The translations under genes and the position numbers were made by a program. This document shows positions 29,684 through 39,376 of a stretch of 64,000 nucleotides of DNA, one piece after another. Origin of the DNA: Acidobacteriaceae bacterium (lineage in GTDB: Bacteria > Acidobacteriota > Terriglobia > Terriglobales > Acidobacteriaceae); NCBI GenBank assembly GCA_003138515.1, contig PLGG01000033.1:1-64000 (forward strand), written 5' to 3'. The first letter of the stretch is position 1; every line of letters begins with the position of its first letter. The notes under the pieces are model-generated. The model was not told the DNA's origin, did no database searches, and saw only the letters and a list, made by a program, of their open reading frames with translations.

Positions 29684-31729
29684 TCAAGTCTTCTTTTTGT
29701 ATTGGCCGCGCCGCGAAGGCAAGATTTGCAACTGGTCGAAGAAGCTGCCGGGCTTTTTTCCGACGCCATTTTGTCCGGGCCGCGGCCGCTTGTTCTCTTC
29801 TCCGTGGTTGCCTCGACTCTTCGCGGGCAAGTCCTGCTCAGAGGGGTGAAAATTCGGCTGCGGCGGATGAGTCTTCGCTCCAACTGCTCCGCTCTCCGCT
29901 GCGGGCGCAACTCCATGCTCGGGAGCGGAAAACGAAGCCGGCATCGCAGCGAGCAGATCCAATTCCGCATGCGCCGCTGCTGACGGAACGCCGTGCTGTG
30001 CGGAGTCAAACTGCGCAAACCGCGTTTCGAAAGGCGCAATCGCACTCATCAGCAGATCGACACCGGCGCTCGGTGGCGCCGGATGCCGGGCCGAATCCAA
30101 ATCTCTAATTGCCTGGGTAAAGTTCATGCCTCTGAGTTCGCTCAAGCGAGGCAGAGTGAGATGCGCAGTCTCCGCAGGCGCCAATTGCGCCGCATCTTGC
30201 TCGGGTCCAGTTTCGCTTTCATTGTCGCGAGACGTTCGCGGGGCCGGATCATGTGCGGTTCCCGGTTCGAACATCGCGGCCAGGCGCGATGCTGTCTCGT
30301 CCCACGGCGACAAAGACCCCTGAGGCGTTTGGTCCTGATGCGTTTGTTCCCGATGCGTTTGTTCCGGGGGCTCCGTTACTGAATCGAGCGAGCGTTCAGG
30401 ATTCCGGGGCGGGGCGGGCAGAGCGGGCGTAGCCCGATGCGTGGTCACCGGGAGGTCAGGCGGGGCGACAAATTCGAGCGGCGCAACGTCAGTCGCGACC
30501 GTTGCAGGCGGATTTGCTGCTGGGCGATTGAGCGTGGGAGCGTCAAGGTCAAGGCTGGCGCTGCCCTCTTCGATTGCGTACTGGAGCGTCTGAAGCATTT
30601 GCCAATCGGTGGACTGGCCCTGGGTGCGGAGATGGCGATTCATCTCCTTGATGGAGCGGCGGAATGCAGCGTCGGCAGTGGCCAATCGAATGCGGTTGAG
30701 CACGAATCCCACGGCCGGCGCTTTGATGCGCTGCAGGGTGCTGGCCACGGACCTCAACTGTGCGCGCGTGGTGACCCCGGCTTCGATGACGACGATCGCG
30801 CAATCGGCGGAGCGAACAAGATGCTCCGTTTCCTCAGAGGCAGCGAGAGGCGCGGAATCGGCGAGAATAATCTCGTGCCGAGCGCCTTCCGCCTCGCCTC
30901 CCACCGCACCGATCAACTGGCGGAGCATCAGCAGGTCATCGCCGTGGAGAGCCGTTCCCTGATGCCCGCCACCGGGCGCCGGGGGCGACACGTCCGGGGC
31001 GTCGGCAATCGCCGCCGATTTTCCAAGGGTTTCAAGCATCTCCCTGACCCGGTCTGCGACGGTTGTGACGCCTACACCTGGGCCAGTTCCTGTGATGACA
31101 CAGCGGCTGAGGCTGCGATCCTTGAAGGCGCGATCGATGCCGGAGGCGAGCCGCAAAAGATGCTCCTCGGCAATTTCATTGGAGACTTCGGTAAAGTCCG
31201 GCAACTGCGCCATTGGCGCGAAGCCCAGCAAGTGCTCGACATCGGAAGCGACATAGATGCGAGGGTCGACTTTGTGGGCGATGACGGCGACCGCGGCTCC
31301 CAGAAAAATGAAACTGAGAAGGAGCACGATGGCATTGCGAACCACAACGGAATCGGCGGAAAACCAGGGAACAACGGCCGCGGCAGCGAACTTGGCAAAG
31401 CCTGGAATGACGCCGATCGCCGGCTGGAGCTCGTGGAATGGGCCGTTGACGTGGCCGCTCACCGCAGGCTGCGGATCGTTGACGCTCTGAGCCGAGCGAA
31501 TGGACCAGGCATTGAGCAGATAAATGACGGCGAGAGCAAGCCCGACGAATGCGAGTGAGATAGCGAGACGGCGGTGCACTTGAAGGCTACGGCGAACGTC
31601 GAGGTGGAGGGTCAGACGCGCAGCATGATCGGGTCGACTGAACTGGGGCGCTGAAGCGAAACTAACGGAATGAACAGCAGGCGGCCGGAGCGGGCTCGTA
31701 GAAGCGATTTGGCCGAAAGTCTGGCTCAT
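29684..31729 (-). CDS. Wzz/BY-kinase-like exopolysaccharide protein with degenerate ATPase domain
   Basis: N-terminal TM segments, then VITGTGPGVGVTTVADRVREMLETLGK and IVVIEAGVTTRAQLRSVASTLQRIKAPAVGFVLNRI, as in BY-kinase C-termini. Confidence 0.7.
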   Translation of the reverse strand: MSQTFGQIASTSPLRPPAVHSVSFASAPQFSRPDHAARLTLHLDVRRSLQVHRRLAISLAFVGLALAVIYLLNAWSIRSAQSVNDPQPAVSGHVNGPFHELQPAIGVIPGFAKFAAAAVVPWFSADSVVVRNAIVLLLSFIFLGAAVAVIAHKVDPRIYVASDVEHLLGFAPMAQLPDFTEVSNEIAEEHLLRLASGIDRAFKDRSLSRCVITGTGPGVGVTTVADRVREMLETLGKSAAIADAPDVSPPAPGGGHQGTALHGDDLLMLRQLIGAVGGEAEGARHEIILADSAPLAASEETEHLVRSADCAIVVIEAGVTTRAQLRSVASTLQRIKAPAVGFVLNRIRLATADAAFRRSIKEMNRHLRTQGQSTDWQMLQTLQYAIEEGSASLDLDAPTLNRPAANPPATVATDVAPLEFVAPPDLPVTTHRATPALPAPPRNPERSLDSVTEPPEQTHREQTHQDQTPQGSLSPWDETASRLAAMFEPGTAHDPAPRTSRDNESETGPEQDAAQLAPAETAHLTLPRLSELRGMNFTQAIRDLDSARHPAPPSAGVDLLMSAIAPFETRFAQFDSAQHGVPSAAAHAELDLLAAMPASFSAPEHGVAPAAESGAVGAKTHPPQPNFHPSEQDLPAKSRGNHGEENKRPRPGQNGVGKKPGSFFDQLQILPSRRGQYKKKT

Positions 31730-32245
31730 AGAGCCGCTCCAAGATGGGTTAACGCGGAATCCGGCAGACCGTTCTCAATTTCGACTCGCATCTCCCGCCT
31801 TCTGGCCCGAACCATCGATCAGCAGTGGCGATGAGTGACGCATTCTTCAAAGTGGACGCAATCGGCCGGACGTTTTACGCGCGCTGCATTCGCTTTCCTG
31901 TCTGGCGAAGAACCATGCCCCGGCCACTCAATGGTTTGCTCGCAACCGTTCAGCCTTTTTTTTCTTCGCAGCCGGGTGAGAGGTCCATTCGTGCAGATGT
32001 CCGATTGAATCGAAGCTATCCGGTTGAAACCTTTAGAACAATGCCGCAAAGGTGGGATTTGCGGGGGCTGGCGCTGCATCCTTAGACACAGCTCTACAGA
32101 GCAAGTTGGTAACTGGGGGCGATTACCTTGGCCCTCAAGAACAGAGAGGATTTCGAGGATGCCGCAGGGAAGATACCGGCCGGAACTGCCAGAATCCGAG
32201 TGGATTACGAAGGACGAACATCGCGCGAGCGGTTCGCGGCTGGAT

Positions 32246-33538
32246 TTACGCGTCACTCATTTCGCGGCCCCTGGCCTCGTGACCCATTGCCGCTAAGGCC
32301 GCGAGCGTCAGCGCAACTACGATCACGGTAATGGCGAGCACCGCCCGGTAACTGCCCCAGCGCTCGGCTGCGAGAGCCTGGCCCTTGCCGTTCCAGGAAG
32401 TGATGAGCCCGCCGAGCTGATATGCCAAGCCGGGCGCCGTGGCGCGCACCGGCGCCGGCGACAGTTCGGTGAGATAAGCGGGAACGACACCCCAGGCGCC
32501 CTGAACCATGAACTGCATCAGCACCGCGCCGGCGCCAAGAGTGATCGCGGAATGACCGTAGGCATAAAGAGGAATCACGGGAATCGCGAGAAGCGCCGCA
32601 GTCACAATTGCCCTTTTGCGACCCCATGTTTCAGAGAGCGTACCGAAGAAGATTCCACCTGCGATGGAGCCAAGACCGTACAGAACGCCAATGAGACCGA
32701 TGGTCTGGGGAGAAAGCTTCATCTGCACGGCCAGAAAGGTCGGATACACATCCTGGGTTCCATGCGAGAAGCTCATGAAAGCTGTCATCAGAACGACGAG
32801 GAACAGAAATGAGGGGAGGAAATGAAACAACTCCCGTGGCCATGTGGGTGCGGCATGAAGCGCGGACCGTGCCAAACGCTTTTTGGCTGCTGCGAGCCAG
32901 ACCGGTGATTCCTCCACGCGAGCCTGGACATAAAACACGAGCAGCGCGGGCGTTGACCCGAGGATGAATAGACCCCGCCAGCCTATCGCCGGCAGAGAGA
33001 CACCATGCCAATGGAAGCCGGCGAACAGCAGCCCGAAGGCAGCCGACGCCAGAATCGATCCTAATGCGTAGCCTTCCTGAAGGATTCCGGAGAATGTGCC
33101 GCGGCCTTCCCTAGGAAGGGTTTCAAAAGCCAACGCGGCGCCGACACCCCATTCGCCGCCCATAGCAATTCCGAACAGAGTGCGGAGGACGAGCAGCACG
33201 TTGAGCGAGGGGGCAAATGCGCAAGCTAATTCAATGACAGAGAAGCCGAGGATATTCGCCATGAGGATCGGGCGGCGGCCATAGCGGTCGGCCAACATGC
33301 CGAAGAGCAGAGCGCCGACAGGACGGAATGCCTGGGTGAGGAAGACCGCTCCCAGAATTGCCGAGGGCCGGGTGTGGAACTCGCCGGCAATCGCGTTGAC
33401 GCAGAAGACGAGGAGAAAGAAGTCGAGGCTATCGAGCGTCCAACCAAGAAATGCGGCCAGAAAGACGTGGCGCTGTGAGCGTGTGAGCGCGCGAAACGGG
33501 GCAATAACGGAAACTGGAACGGACACAGGCGGGAGCAT
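32246..33538 (-). CDS. MFS transporter (carboxylate/sugar-acid type)
   Basis: ADRYGRRPILMANILGFS, GIAMGGEWGVGAALAFE, about 12 hydrophobic segments. Confidence 0.88.
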   Translation of the reverse strand: MLPPVSVPVSVIAPFRALTRSQRHVFLAAFLGWTLDSLDFFLLVFCVNAIAGEFHTRPSAILGAVFLTQAFRPVGALLFGMLADRYGRRPILMANILGFSVIELACAFAPSLNVLLVLRTLFGIAMGGEWGVGAALAFETLPREGRGTFSGILQEGYALGSILASAAFGLLFAGFHWHGVSLPAIGWRGLFILGSTPALLVFYVQARVEESPVWLAAAKKRLARSALHAAPTWPRELFHFLPSFLFLVVLMTAFMSFSHGTQDVYPTFLAVQMKLSPQTIGLIGVLYGLGSIAGGIFFGTLSETWGRKRAIVTAALLAIPVIPLYAYGHSAITLGAGAVLMQFMVQGAWGVVPAYLTELSPAPVRATAPGLAYQLGGLITSWNGKGQALAAERWGSYRAVLAITVIVVALTLAALAAMGHEARGREMSDA

Positions 33539-33769
33539 AACAGACCGGCGGGTCGCGGCAAACCGGAATCCCGGCTGCGGAGCGGAAGGTCGCGGCATTC
33601 GTATCGCATTTGTATCGCATTCGAATCCTCGACCAGCCGAAACGCCGGGGCTACGGCAATATATGTTGCAACGACTATATTGGCTCGAGCATCTTACTGG
33701 ATGGATGCGTATGCTTCGTTGATCCGCAGCGGGCTCGAGGAGCCCCTGAATCGAAAGGAGCTTCAACCT

Positions 33770-34345
33770 GTGAAACGATTGGCCATTGTTGCTGGTGTTT
33801 TGGCGCTCGCTGCGCCCCTTGCCCTTGCGCAAAACACGACATGGGTCTCAGACCCGAACCACAGCGAGGTTGATTTCGCGATCAACCACATGAGCATTTC
33901 CAAAGTTCACGGCCGCTTTGGCAACGTGAACGCCACCATTCAATTGAATGCGGCTGACATTACGAAGTCGAGCGTGCAGGTCACCATCGGCGTGGACACC
34001 ATCGATACCGGCGTTCAAGCCAGAGACAAGGACCTCAAGGGAGCGGGTTTCTTTGACGTGGCCAGTTTTCCGACGGCGACGTTCACGAGCTCCGGCGTGA
34101 CAAAGAGCGGCAACGACCTTTCCGTGACCGGAAACCTGACATTGCACGGCATCACCAAACCTGTGGTCCTGACGGTGGAGGGGCCGACTGCGCAGGTGAC
34201 GGACCAGCGAGGCAAGGTACATTGCGGTTTCTCGGCAACGGCAACGATCAGCAGAACGGATTTTGGAATTGCTCCCAAAGCTCCTCCAGCGATGGTGGGT
34301 GACGAAGTCAAGCTCACGATCGAGGTTGACGCCGTCAAGCAGTAA
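33770..34345 (+). CDS. YceI-family periplasmic protein
   Basis: WVSDPNHSEVDFAINHMSISKVHGRFGNVNATI, FTSSGVTKSGNDLSVTGNLTLHGITKPVVL; GTG start with aaaggag RBS. Confidence 0.92.
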   Translation: MKRLAIVAGVLALAAPLALAQNTTWVSDPNHSEVDFAINHMSISKVHGRFGNVNATIQLNAADITKSSVQVTIGVDTIDTGVQARDKDLKGAGFFDVASFPTATFTSSGVTKSGNDLSVTGNLTLHGITKPVVLTVEGPTAQVTDQRGKVHCGFSATATISRTDFGIAPKAPPAMVGDEVKLTIEVDAVKQ

Positions 34346-34425
34346 AGCAAGATATTGATCGAGTTGGCGTCCGGTGTCTCTGCCGATCACTGGATGGGCG
34401 TCGCGGCGAGAGTGGGGGATTTCCG

Positions 34426-34911
34426 ATGGCAAGCCTGAAGTCCGAGATCGCACAAGCGACGCCGTTTTCGAGCGTGGAAGAAGAGGCGCTCCTGAACCTG
34501 ATGCGCACCTCGGATTGCCTGCAGCGCGCCTTCCAGCAAAGGATCCGCGGCTTTGGGCTGACATCGACACAATACAACGTGCTGCGCATCCTGCGCGGAG
34601 CGCAACCGGACGGTCTGGCCTGCGCGGCTATCGGCGCTCGCATGATCGCGATAGAGCCCGACATCACACGGCTTCTGGCACGGCTGAAGCGTCTGAAGTT
34701 GATTCGCCAACACCGCGACCGGCACGATCGCCGCGTGGTTTGGACGCAAATTTCGGATGCGGGCCTGGATTTGCTGCACGCGATGGATCCAGTGATTCAG
34801 CGCATTCCAGGGAAACTGCTGGGGCATGTGAACGGCGCGGTGCTGGCGGAGCTGATTCGGCTGCTGGAACTGGCGCGCCGGTCATGCAGCGGTACGCGGG
34901 AGACGCAATAG
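34426..34911 (+). CDS. MarR-family transcriptional regulator
   Basis: LTSTQYNVLRILRGAQPDGLACAAIGARMIAIEPDITRLLARLKRLKLIRQHRDRHDRRVVWTQISDAGLDLL. Confidence 0.9.
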   Translation: MASLKSEIAQATPFSSVEEEALLNLMRTSDCLQRAFQQRIRGFGLTSTQYNVLRILRGAQPDGLACAAIGARMIAIEPDITRLLARLKRLKLIRQHRDRHDRRVVWTQISDAGLDLLHAMDPVIQRIPGKLLGHVNGAVLAELIRLLELARRSCSGTRETQ

Positions 34912-34967
34912 TGTTGCGACTGAGGGGATCTGGCGAGAATTTGCGGAAGGAACGGGTTAAGGCGACG

Positions 34968-35714
34968 CTACGAGGTGACAATCTTTTGAGCCACCGTCTC
35001 CTCGTCCAGTTCCGATTGAATGATTTTGTTGTGCAGGCAATAAAGAGCCAGTTCCAGCCGGTCTGAAACTCCGAGCTTGTCATAAATCTTGCGCAGGTAG
35101 TTCTTGATCACCTGCTCGGTGGTGCCCAACTGGAAGGCGATTTCCTTGTTCCGCTTGCCCTGGGTGATGCAGGTGATGATCGACATCTCCTTGGGCGAAA
35201 GGCGGGGCTGATTCCGCGGGCTGACGAGCGCGGCCGCCTGAGCGCGATAAGCATCGATCACCCAGTTGACTGACTGGTTATCGATCCATGTTTCGCCGGC
35301 GGCGATGCGGCGCACGCACCTGACGAGCAAGTCGGGCGAAATGGAACGGGACACGATGCCACGAACGCCACGCCGGTAGAGTTCCACAGTATGGCTTTCG
35401 TCGGATGAGACGGCTTGCACGATGAGTTTCACGTCCGGGGCCATGCGCAGAAGCTCGGGGATCGCATTGGCCGTCCCGGCCAGCATGCCTCCCTCCAAAA
35501 GCACAATGTCGGTTGGATAACGCTCGATGGCGGCGCGCAGATTCTCCAGCGAATCGGCCTGGGCAACTACGCGGATGTCGTCTTCAAGAGCGAAGACCTT
35601 GCGAATTCCGACGCGATAAATCGCCTGCGAATCCGCGAGTATAACGCGAACGGTCCCCGGCTTGACCGGAGTGTCAACACTCTCGCCTTCGGGGTTGTCG
35701 TCGAGGACTTCCAT
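34968..35714 (-). CDS. NarL/LuxR-type response regulator with atypical receiver
   Basis: Receiver-like N-terminus, LuxR HTH LSPKEMSIITCITQGKRNKEIAFQLGTTEQVIKNYLRKIYDKLGVSDRLELALY. Confidence 0.9.
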   Translation of the reverse strand: MEVLDDNPEGESVDTPVKPGTVRVILADSQAIYRVGIRKVFALEDDIRVVAQADSLENLRAAIERYPTDIVLLEGGMLAGTANAIPELLRMAPDVKLIVQAVSSDESHTVELYRRGVRGIVSRSISPDLLVRCVRRIAAGETWIDNQSVNWVIDAYRAQAAALVSPRNQPRLSPKEMSIITCITQGKRNKEIAFQLGTTEQVIKNYLRKIYDKLGVSDRLELALYCLHNKIIQSELDEETVAQKIVTS

Positions 35715-35743
35715 AGTCGGCTGCCGTTAAGCCAACTGAGAAC

Positions 35744-36112
35744 TCATTGCTCCGCAAACCGATAATCGTCAATTGTGGCCGCGGCGAGGTGCTCATTGTG
35801 GCTTGAGGAGCAGCGTACCACACGTCCCGTGCACTGGACCAGAACATCCTGAGGCGAACCCAGGACCGCGCGGGGCATTCGCATAGAAAATCGGACGTCG
35901 AGTCCGACTTGCAAAGCCTCGTCAAGAGCGAAGAGAACCCCGCTCGCGGAGACGTTTCGAGTCAACCCAACGATCTCATCTTCGCCAGATGAGAGCACCA
36001 CTGGCAAGGAAAGAGGAAATCGTACCGCGCAGCGAACTTCTTGCCGCCCTTGCGAGGGGTCTTGGACATCGGACGGCAGCGGTGTTTCTGGATTGAGAGA
36101 ATTCATAGACAA
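35744..36112 (-). CDS. PilZ-domain protein
   Basis: RQEVRCAVRFPLSLPVVL...GLTRNVSASGVLFALDEAL...VQCTGRVVR. Confidence 0.75.
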   Translation of the reverse strand: MSMNSLNPETPLPSDVQDPSQGRQEVRCAVRFPLSLPVVLSSGEDEIVGLTRNVSASGVLFALDEALQVGLDVRFSMRMPRAVLGSPQDVLVQCTGRVVRCSSSHNEHLAAATIDDYRFAEQ

Positions 36113-36433
36113 TGGCCAGATGAGAACGGCTTAATGGCAAATGTACCGAGTTTTGTCGATTTAGCCTACGGCACCAAAGTTTTCAGTCTGGTAACAGCAA
36201 ATGGCAATTGCCGTCGAAGGGCGGTAACTCGCCGGTCTCTGCAACTTCTCGGCGAATCTCTTCAAGCTCGAGCCGACAGGAAATATGGACCCCTGTCGAA
36301 GCGTGGCAGCGCCGCATAGTTTCGGATTCTCCTGCCGTCCCTTTAGCCCATTTTGCCGCGAAAGCGCCGGTTGAGATCGCGGCAAGTGGGGGAATCTCGG
36401 GCTGCAAGGCGAAGATACATCGAAATTCGTCTG

Positions 36434-36479
36434 AAGTACCTATGTTTTTGTTACCGTCGCACAGGGAAAATAGGTACTT
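36434..36479. promoter_or_regulatory. Perfect 10-bp inverted repeat upstream of the repeat peptide
   Basis: AAGTACCTAT (36434-36443) and ATAGGTACTT (36470-36479), 26-nt spacer. Confidence 0.6.
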
Positions 36480-36592
36480 ACGGAAGAATTTTTTTCTAAT
36501 ACCACTTTTGTTGTAGCGCCGGTGCACCTTTTGGGTTACTCTAACAAAGCAAAGTTCTAAGGCGGAGTTGTCTACCGCAGGGAGAAAGTCTC

Positions 36593-36907
36593 ATGAGTTC
36601 GCGTACGTTAGTTGCCTTGAAATTCGGCGTTATTGTTCTGCTTCTCGTGTCTGTGTGCAGTGCGAGCGCAGTCCCATATGGCCCCTTGAGGCTGCCACCT
36701 CCGAGCGCGGCAGCAGCGGTGCCCTATGGCCCCTTGAGGCTGCCACCTCCGAGCATGGCAGCAGCGGTGCCCTATGGCCCCTTGAGGCTGCCACCTCCGA
36801 GCATGGCAGCAGCGGTGCCCTACGGCCCCTTGAGGCTGCCACCTCCCAGCATGGCAGCGGCGGTTCCTTACGGCCCCTTGAGGCTTCCACCTCCAAGCGC
36901 AGCGTAA
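36593..36907 (+). CDS. Secreted peptide with five tandem VPYGPLRLPPPS repeats
   Basis: Signal peptide MSSRTLVALKFGVIVLLLVSVCSASA followed by five units of a 16-aa (48-nt) repeat, then stop and terminator. Confidence 0.75.
   Translation: MSSRTLVALKFGVIVLLLVSVCSASAVPYGPLRLPPPSAAAAVPYGPLRLPPPSMAAAVPYGPLRLPPPSMAAAVPYGPLRLPPPSMAAAVPYGPLRLPPPSAA
36668..36907 (+). repeat. 48-nt tandem repeat, about 5 units
   Basis: gcggtgccctatggccccttgaggctgccacctccgagcatggca repeated with few substitutions. Confidence 0.95.
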
Positions 36908-36927
36908 AAGAATTCTGTTAACCAGGC

Positions 36928-36958
36928 AGGGCCCGCCTCTAAGAGGCGGGCCTTTTTG
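36928..36958 (+). terminator. Rho-independent terminator
   Basis: ggcccgcctctaagaggcgggccttttt. Confidence 0.85.
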
Positions 36959-36990
36959 CGTTTTCTGGGGGTAAGAGAAGCGCATAGACT

Positions 36991-37851
36991 GTGATCAAAG
37001 GGCGGCCCGCGCTGGGCATGCTGCTATCTTCAGATCGATTCGGCGATTGGTTGGACCCGACGTTTATGAGTATCGATGATCTGATTTGGCTCGTAGCATC
37101 ACTCGTGGAACTCGCCGTCATTGGGATGCTCGTCTACAGGCGCGTCTGGCGCACGTTACCGGTATTTTTTTCCTATTGCGTTTGGGATCTGACGAGTAAT
37201 CTCGCCATTTATGTAGTCAGCCTCTACGATCCGGGCGCTGTTTATCACGCCTATTTCGCGCAGACGGCCATTGATTCCGCACTGCTCTTTTGCGTTTTAG
37301 TTGAAATGGCCTGGTCAGTGCTGCGGCCGCTTCGAGCATCTTTGCCGCGAAGCGCACTGGTGGTCGTGGGAATTCTGATTCTGGTGGCTGGTGTAGCAAT
37401 CTGGCCATTCGCAGGCCTTCCTGGACTTGCTCACAGTACGTCGAAGGAAGGACTCCTCATCGCTCAGTTGCAACAGACGTCAACGATTCTCCGGATCTTA
37501 TTCTTCGTTCTGCTCGCCGGCGGCAGCCAGCTATTATCGATCGGCTGGCGCGATCGCGAGCTTCAGGTGGCAACAGGGCTGGGTCTCTATTCCATGGTCA
37601 GCCTTACGGTAGCTGTGCTCGATCTACACCAGACAACCGCGTCCCAGGTCGAGCACCTCAATCAAATTGCGACTGCCGGCTACATCTGTTGCCTGGTTTA
37701 TTGGGTCTTTAGCTTCGCGCAGAAGGAAGCAGACCGGAGAGAATTCACGCCGCAGATGCGGAGCTTCCTCCTGGCCGCCGCCGGAGCTGCGCGCACCACA
37801 CGTGTTGCGATGACCGATTCGCGTAGCGACAAACCGCCAAAGCAGGACTAA
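36991..37851 (+). CDS. Polytopic membrane protein, uncharacterised
   Basis: About seven hydrophobic segments. Confidence 0.7.
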   Translation: MIKGRPALGMLLSSDRFGDWLDPTFMSIDDLIWLVASLVELAVIGMLVYRRVWRTLPVFFSYCVWDLTSNLAIYVVSLYDPGAVYHAYFAQTAIDSALLFCVLVEMAWSVLRPLRASLPRSALVVVGILILVAGVAIWPFAGLPGLAHSTSKEGLLIAQLQQTSTILRILFFVLLAGGSQLLSIGWRDRELQVATGLGLYSMVSLTVAVLDLHQTTASQVEHLNQIATAGYICCLVYWVFSFAQKEADRREFTPQMRSFLLAAAGAARTTRVAMTDSRSDKPPKQD

Positions 37852-37964
37852 TGCTGACAAAGTTTCTTCCATCGCGCCCGGTGGTGCGAGCAGTGCCGCT
37901 TTGGTGGTGCGCGCTGCAACGCCGCGCGAATTGACATGAAGGTTCGCGGCGGGTTTTAATTGAA

Positions 37965-38034
37965 GCAGTGGTGAAGGAGTTCACCCTCAACCGCTGTCCT
38001 CTCTGCTAAGCCGGACAGATGATGACTCCTGACA
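37965..38034 (+). ncRNA. Fluoride riboswitch (crcB motif)
   Basis: GGTGAAGGAGTTCACC, AACCGC, and ATGATGACTCCTGAC in consensus order; about 70 nt upstream of the operon's first ATG. Confidence 0.9.
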
Positions 38035-38101
38035 GGGAATCCTGTTGCGGAGTCGTATCGCGGCGCGATCCCCGAGTACACACAATAAGGAGCGTTCGTT
38101 T

Positions 38102-39313
38102 ATGGCGAATGCATGGGCACTGTCAGCTCTCTGGGTGGGTCTCGCGCTCGTGGCAACCTTGCTGGCGATCTGGTTTAAAGTCGCAACCGCTCTTTCCGAG
38201 ATCATCGTCGGCACCGTGGCACAGCTCATTATTGGAGCGTTCATGGGCTCTGGTGGGTTGCTCGCCAGCACCCAATGGATCACTTTTCTTGCCGGAACCG
38301 GCGCCATTGTTCTCACCTTCCTGGCCGGCGCCGAACTTGAGCCAACGATCTTTAAAACCAAATGGAAAGAGGCCGTGCTGGTAGGGATGGCCGGTTTTGT
38401 TGGACCGTTTCTTGGCTGCACTCTGGTCGGGCATTACATCCTTGGCTGGAGCATGCGCTCAAGCTGGCTGTGTGGAGTGGCGCTTTCGACGACGTCGGTC
38501 GCCGTTGTCTATGCGGTCATGCTGGAACTCGGCCTGAACGTAACCGAATTCGGCAAGGCCATCCTCGCAGCGTGCTTTGTGAATGACTTGGGAACCGTAC
38601 TGGCTCTGGGCCTCATTTTCTCGCCTTTCAGCATTAAGACGGTCATCTTTGTTTGTGTCTGCACGGGCCTGTTTGCGGTTCTTCCCTTTTTCACGAAATG
38701 GTTCTTTGCGAAATACGGCGGGCGCGTCTCCGAACTCGAAACCAAGTACATCCTGTTTCTTCTTTTTGGGCTCGGAGGGCTGGCGGTTTGGGCGGGAAGC
38801 GAGGCCGTTTTGCCCGCGTACATGATTGGGTCGGTTCTGGCCGGAACCGTTGGCAAGGACCACATGCTCGTCCGCCGCCTGCGGACCCTCACCTTCGGCC
38901 TGCTGACGCCCTTTTATTTCATTCGTGCGGGCTCATTCGTTTCGGTACCGGCGCTGATTGCGGCGCCTGCGACGCTGATCATCCTGTTCCTAGCCAAAAT
39001 GGCGACGAAGACCGCGTTCGTTTTTCCAACCGTAAGGGCCCATCGGCACCAAGGATCAGCCGGAGCCTATTACACCCTGATGATGTCGACCGGCCTCACT
39101 TTTGGGACCATCTCAGCGCTGTTCGGCCTCAATCATCAAATCATCACGCAGGCGCAGTATTCATTCCTCGTGGGAGCGATCATTGCCAGCGCAGTGATTC
39201 CCACGTTAGTGGCAAATACGTTCTTTCTGCCGAAACATCTGCTTCCCCGCAAGGTGGCCCATGGCAAGCATCATGCTGTGCCTGTGCATCCGGCGGTGGA
39301 AGAAGAAGGATAA
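38102..39313 (+). CDS. Cation:proton antiporter (CPA2/NhaP-like)
   Basis: About 12 TMs; AELEPTIFKTKWKEAVLVGMAGFVGPF; AILAACFVNDLGTVLALGL; RBS aaggag. Confidence 0.88.
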   Translation: MANAWALSALWVGLALVATLLAIWFKVATALSEIIVGTVAQLIIGAFMGSGGLLASTQWITFLAGTGAIVLTFLAGAELEPTIFKTKWKEAVLVGMAGFVGPFLGCTLVGHYILGWSMRSSWLCGVALSTTSVAVVYAVMLELGLNVTEFGKAILAACFVNDLGTVLALGLIFSPFSIKTVIFVCVCTGLFAVLPFFTKWFFAKYGGRVSELETKYILFLLFGLGGLAVWAGSEAVLPAYMIGSVLAGTVGKDHMLVRRLRTLTFGLLTPFYFIRAGSFVSVPALIAAPATLIILFLAKMATKTAFVFPTVRAHRHQGSAGAYYTLMMSTGLTFGTISALFGLNHQIITQAQYSFLVGAIIASAVIPTLVANTFFLPKHLLPRKVAHGKHHAVPVHPAVEEEG

Positions 39314-39376
39314 TCGGCGAGGTCGAGTATAGAGGTGATTGGCGGAGAGCGATAAGCTAGAGAAGGGGGCCAGGCA

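Noticed and set aside
36668-36907. CRISPR-like regular repeat
   Set aside because: Units are contiguous 48-nt tandem coding repeats with no unique spacers and lie inside a signal-peptide ORF.
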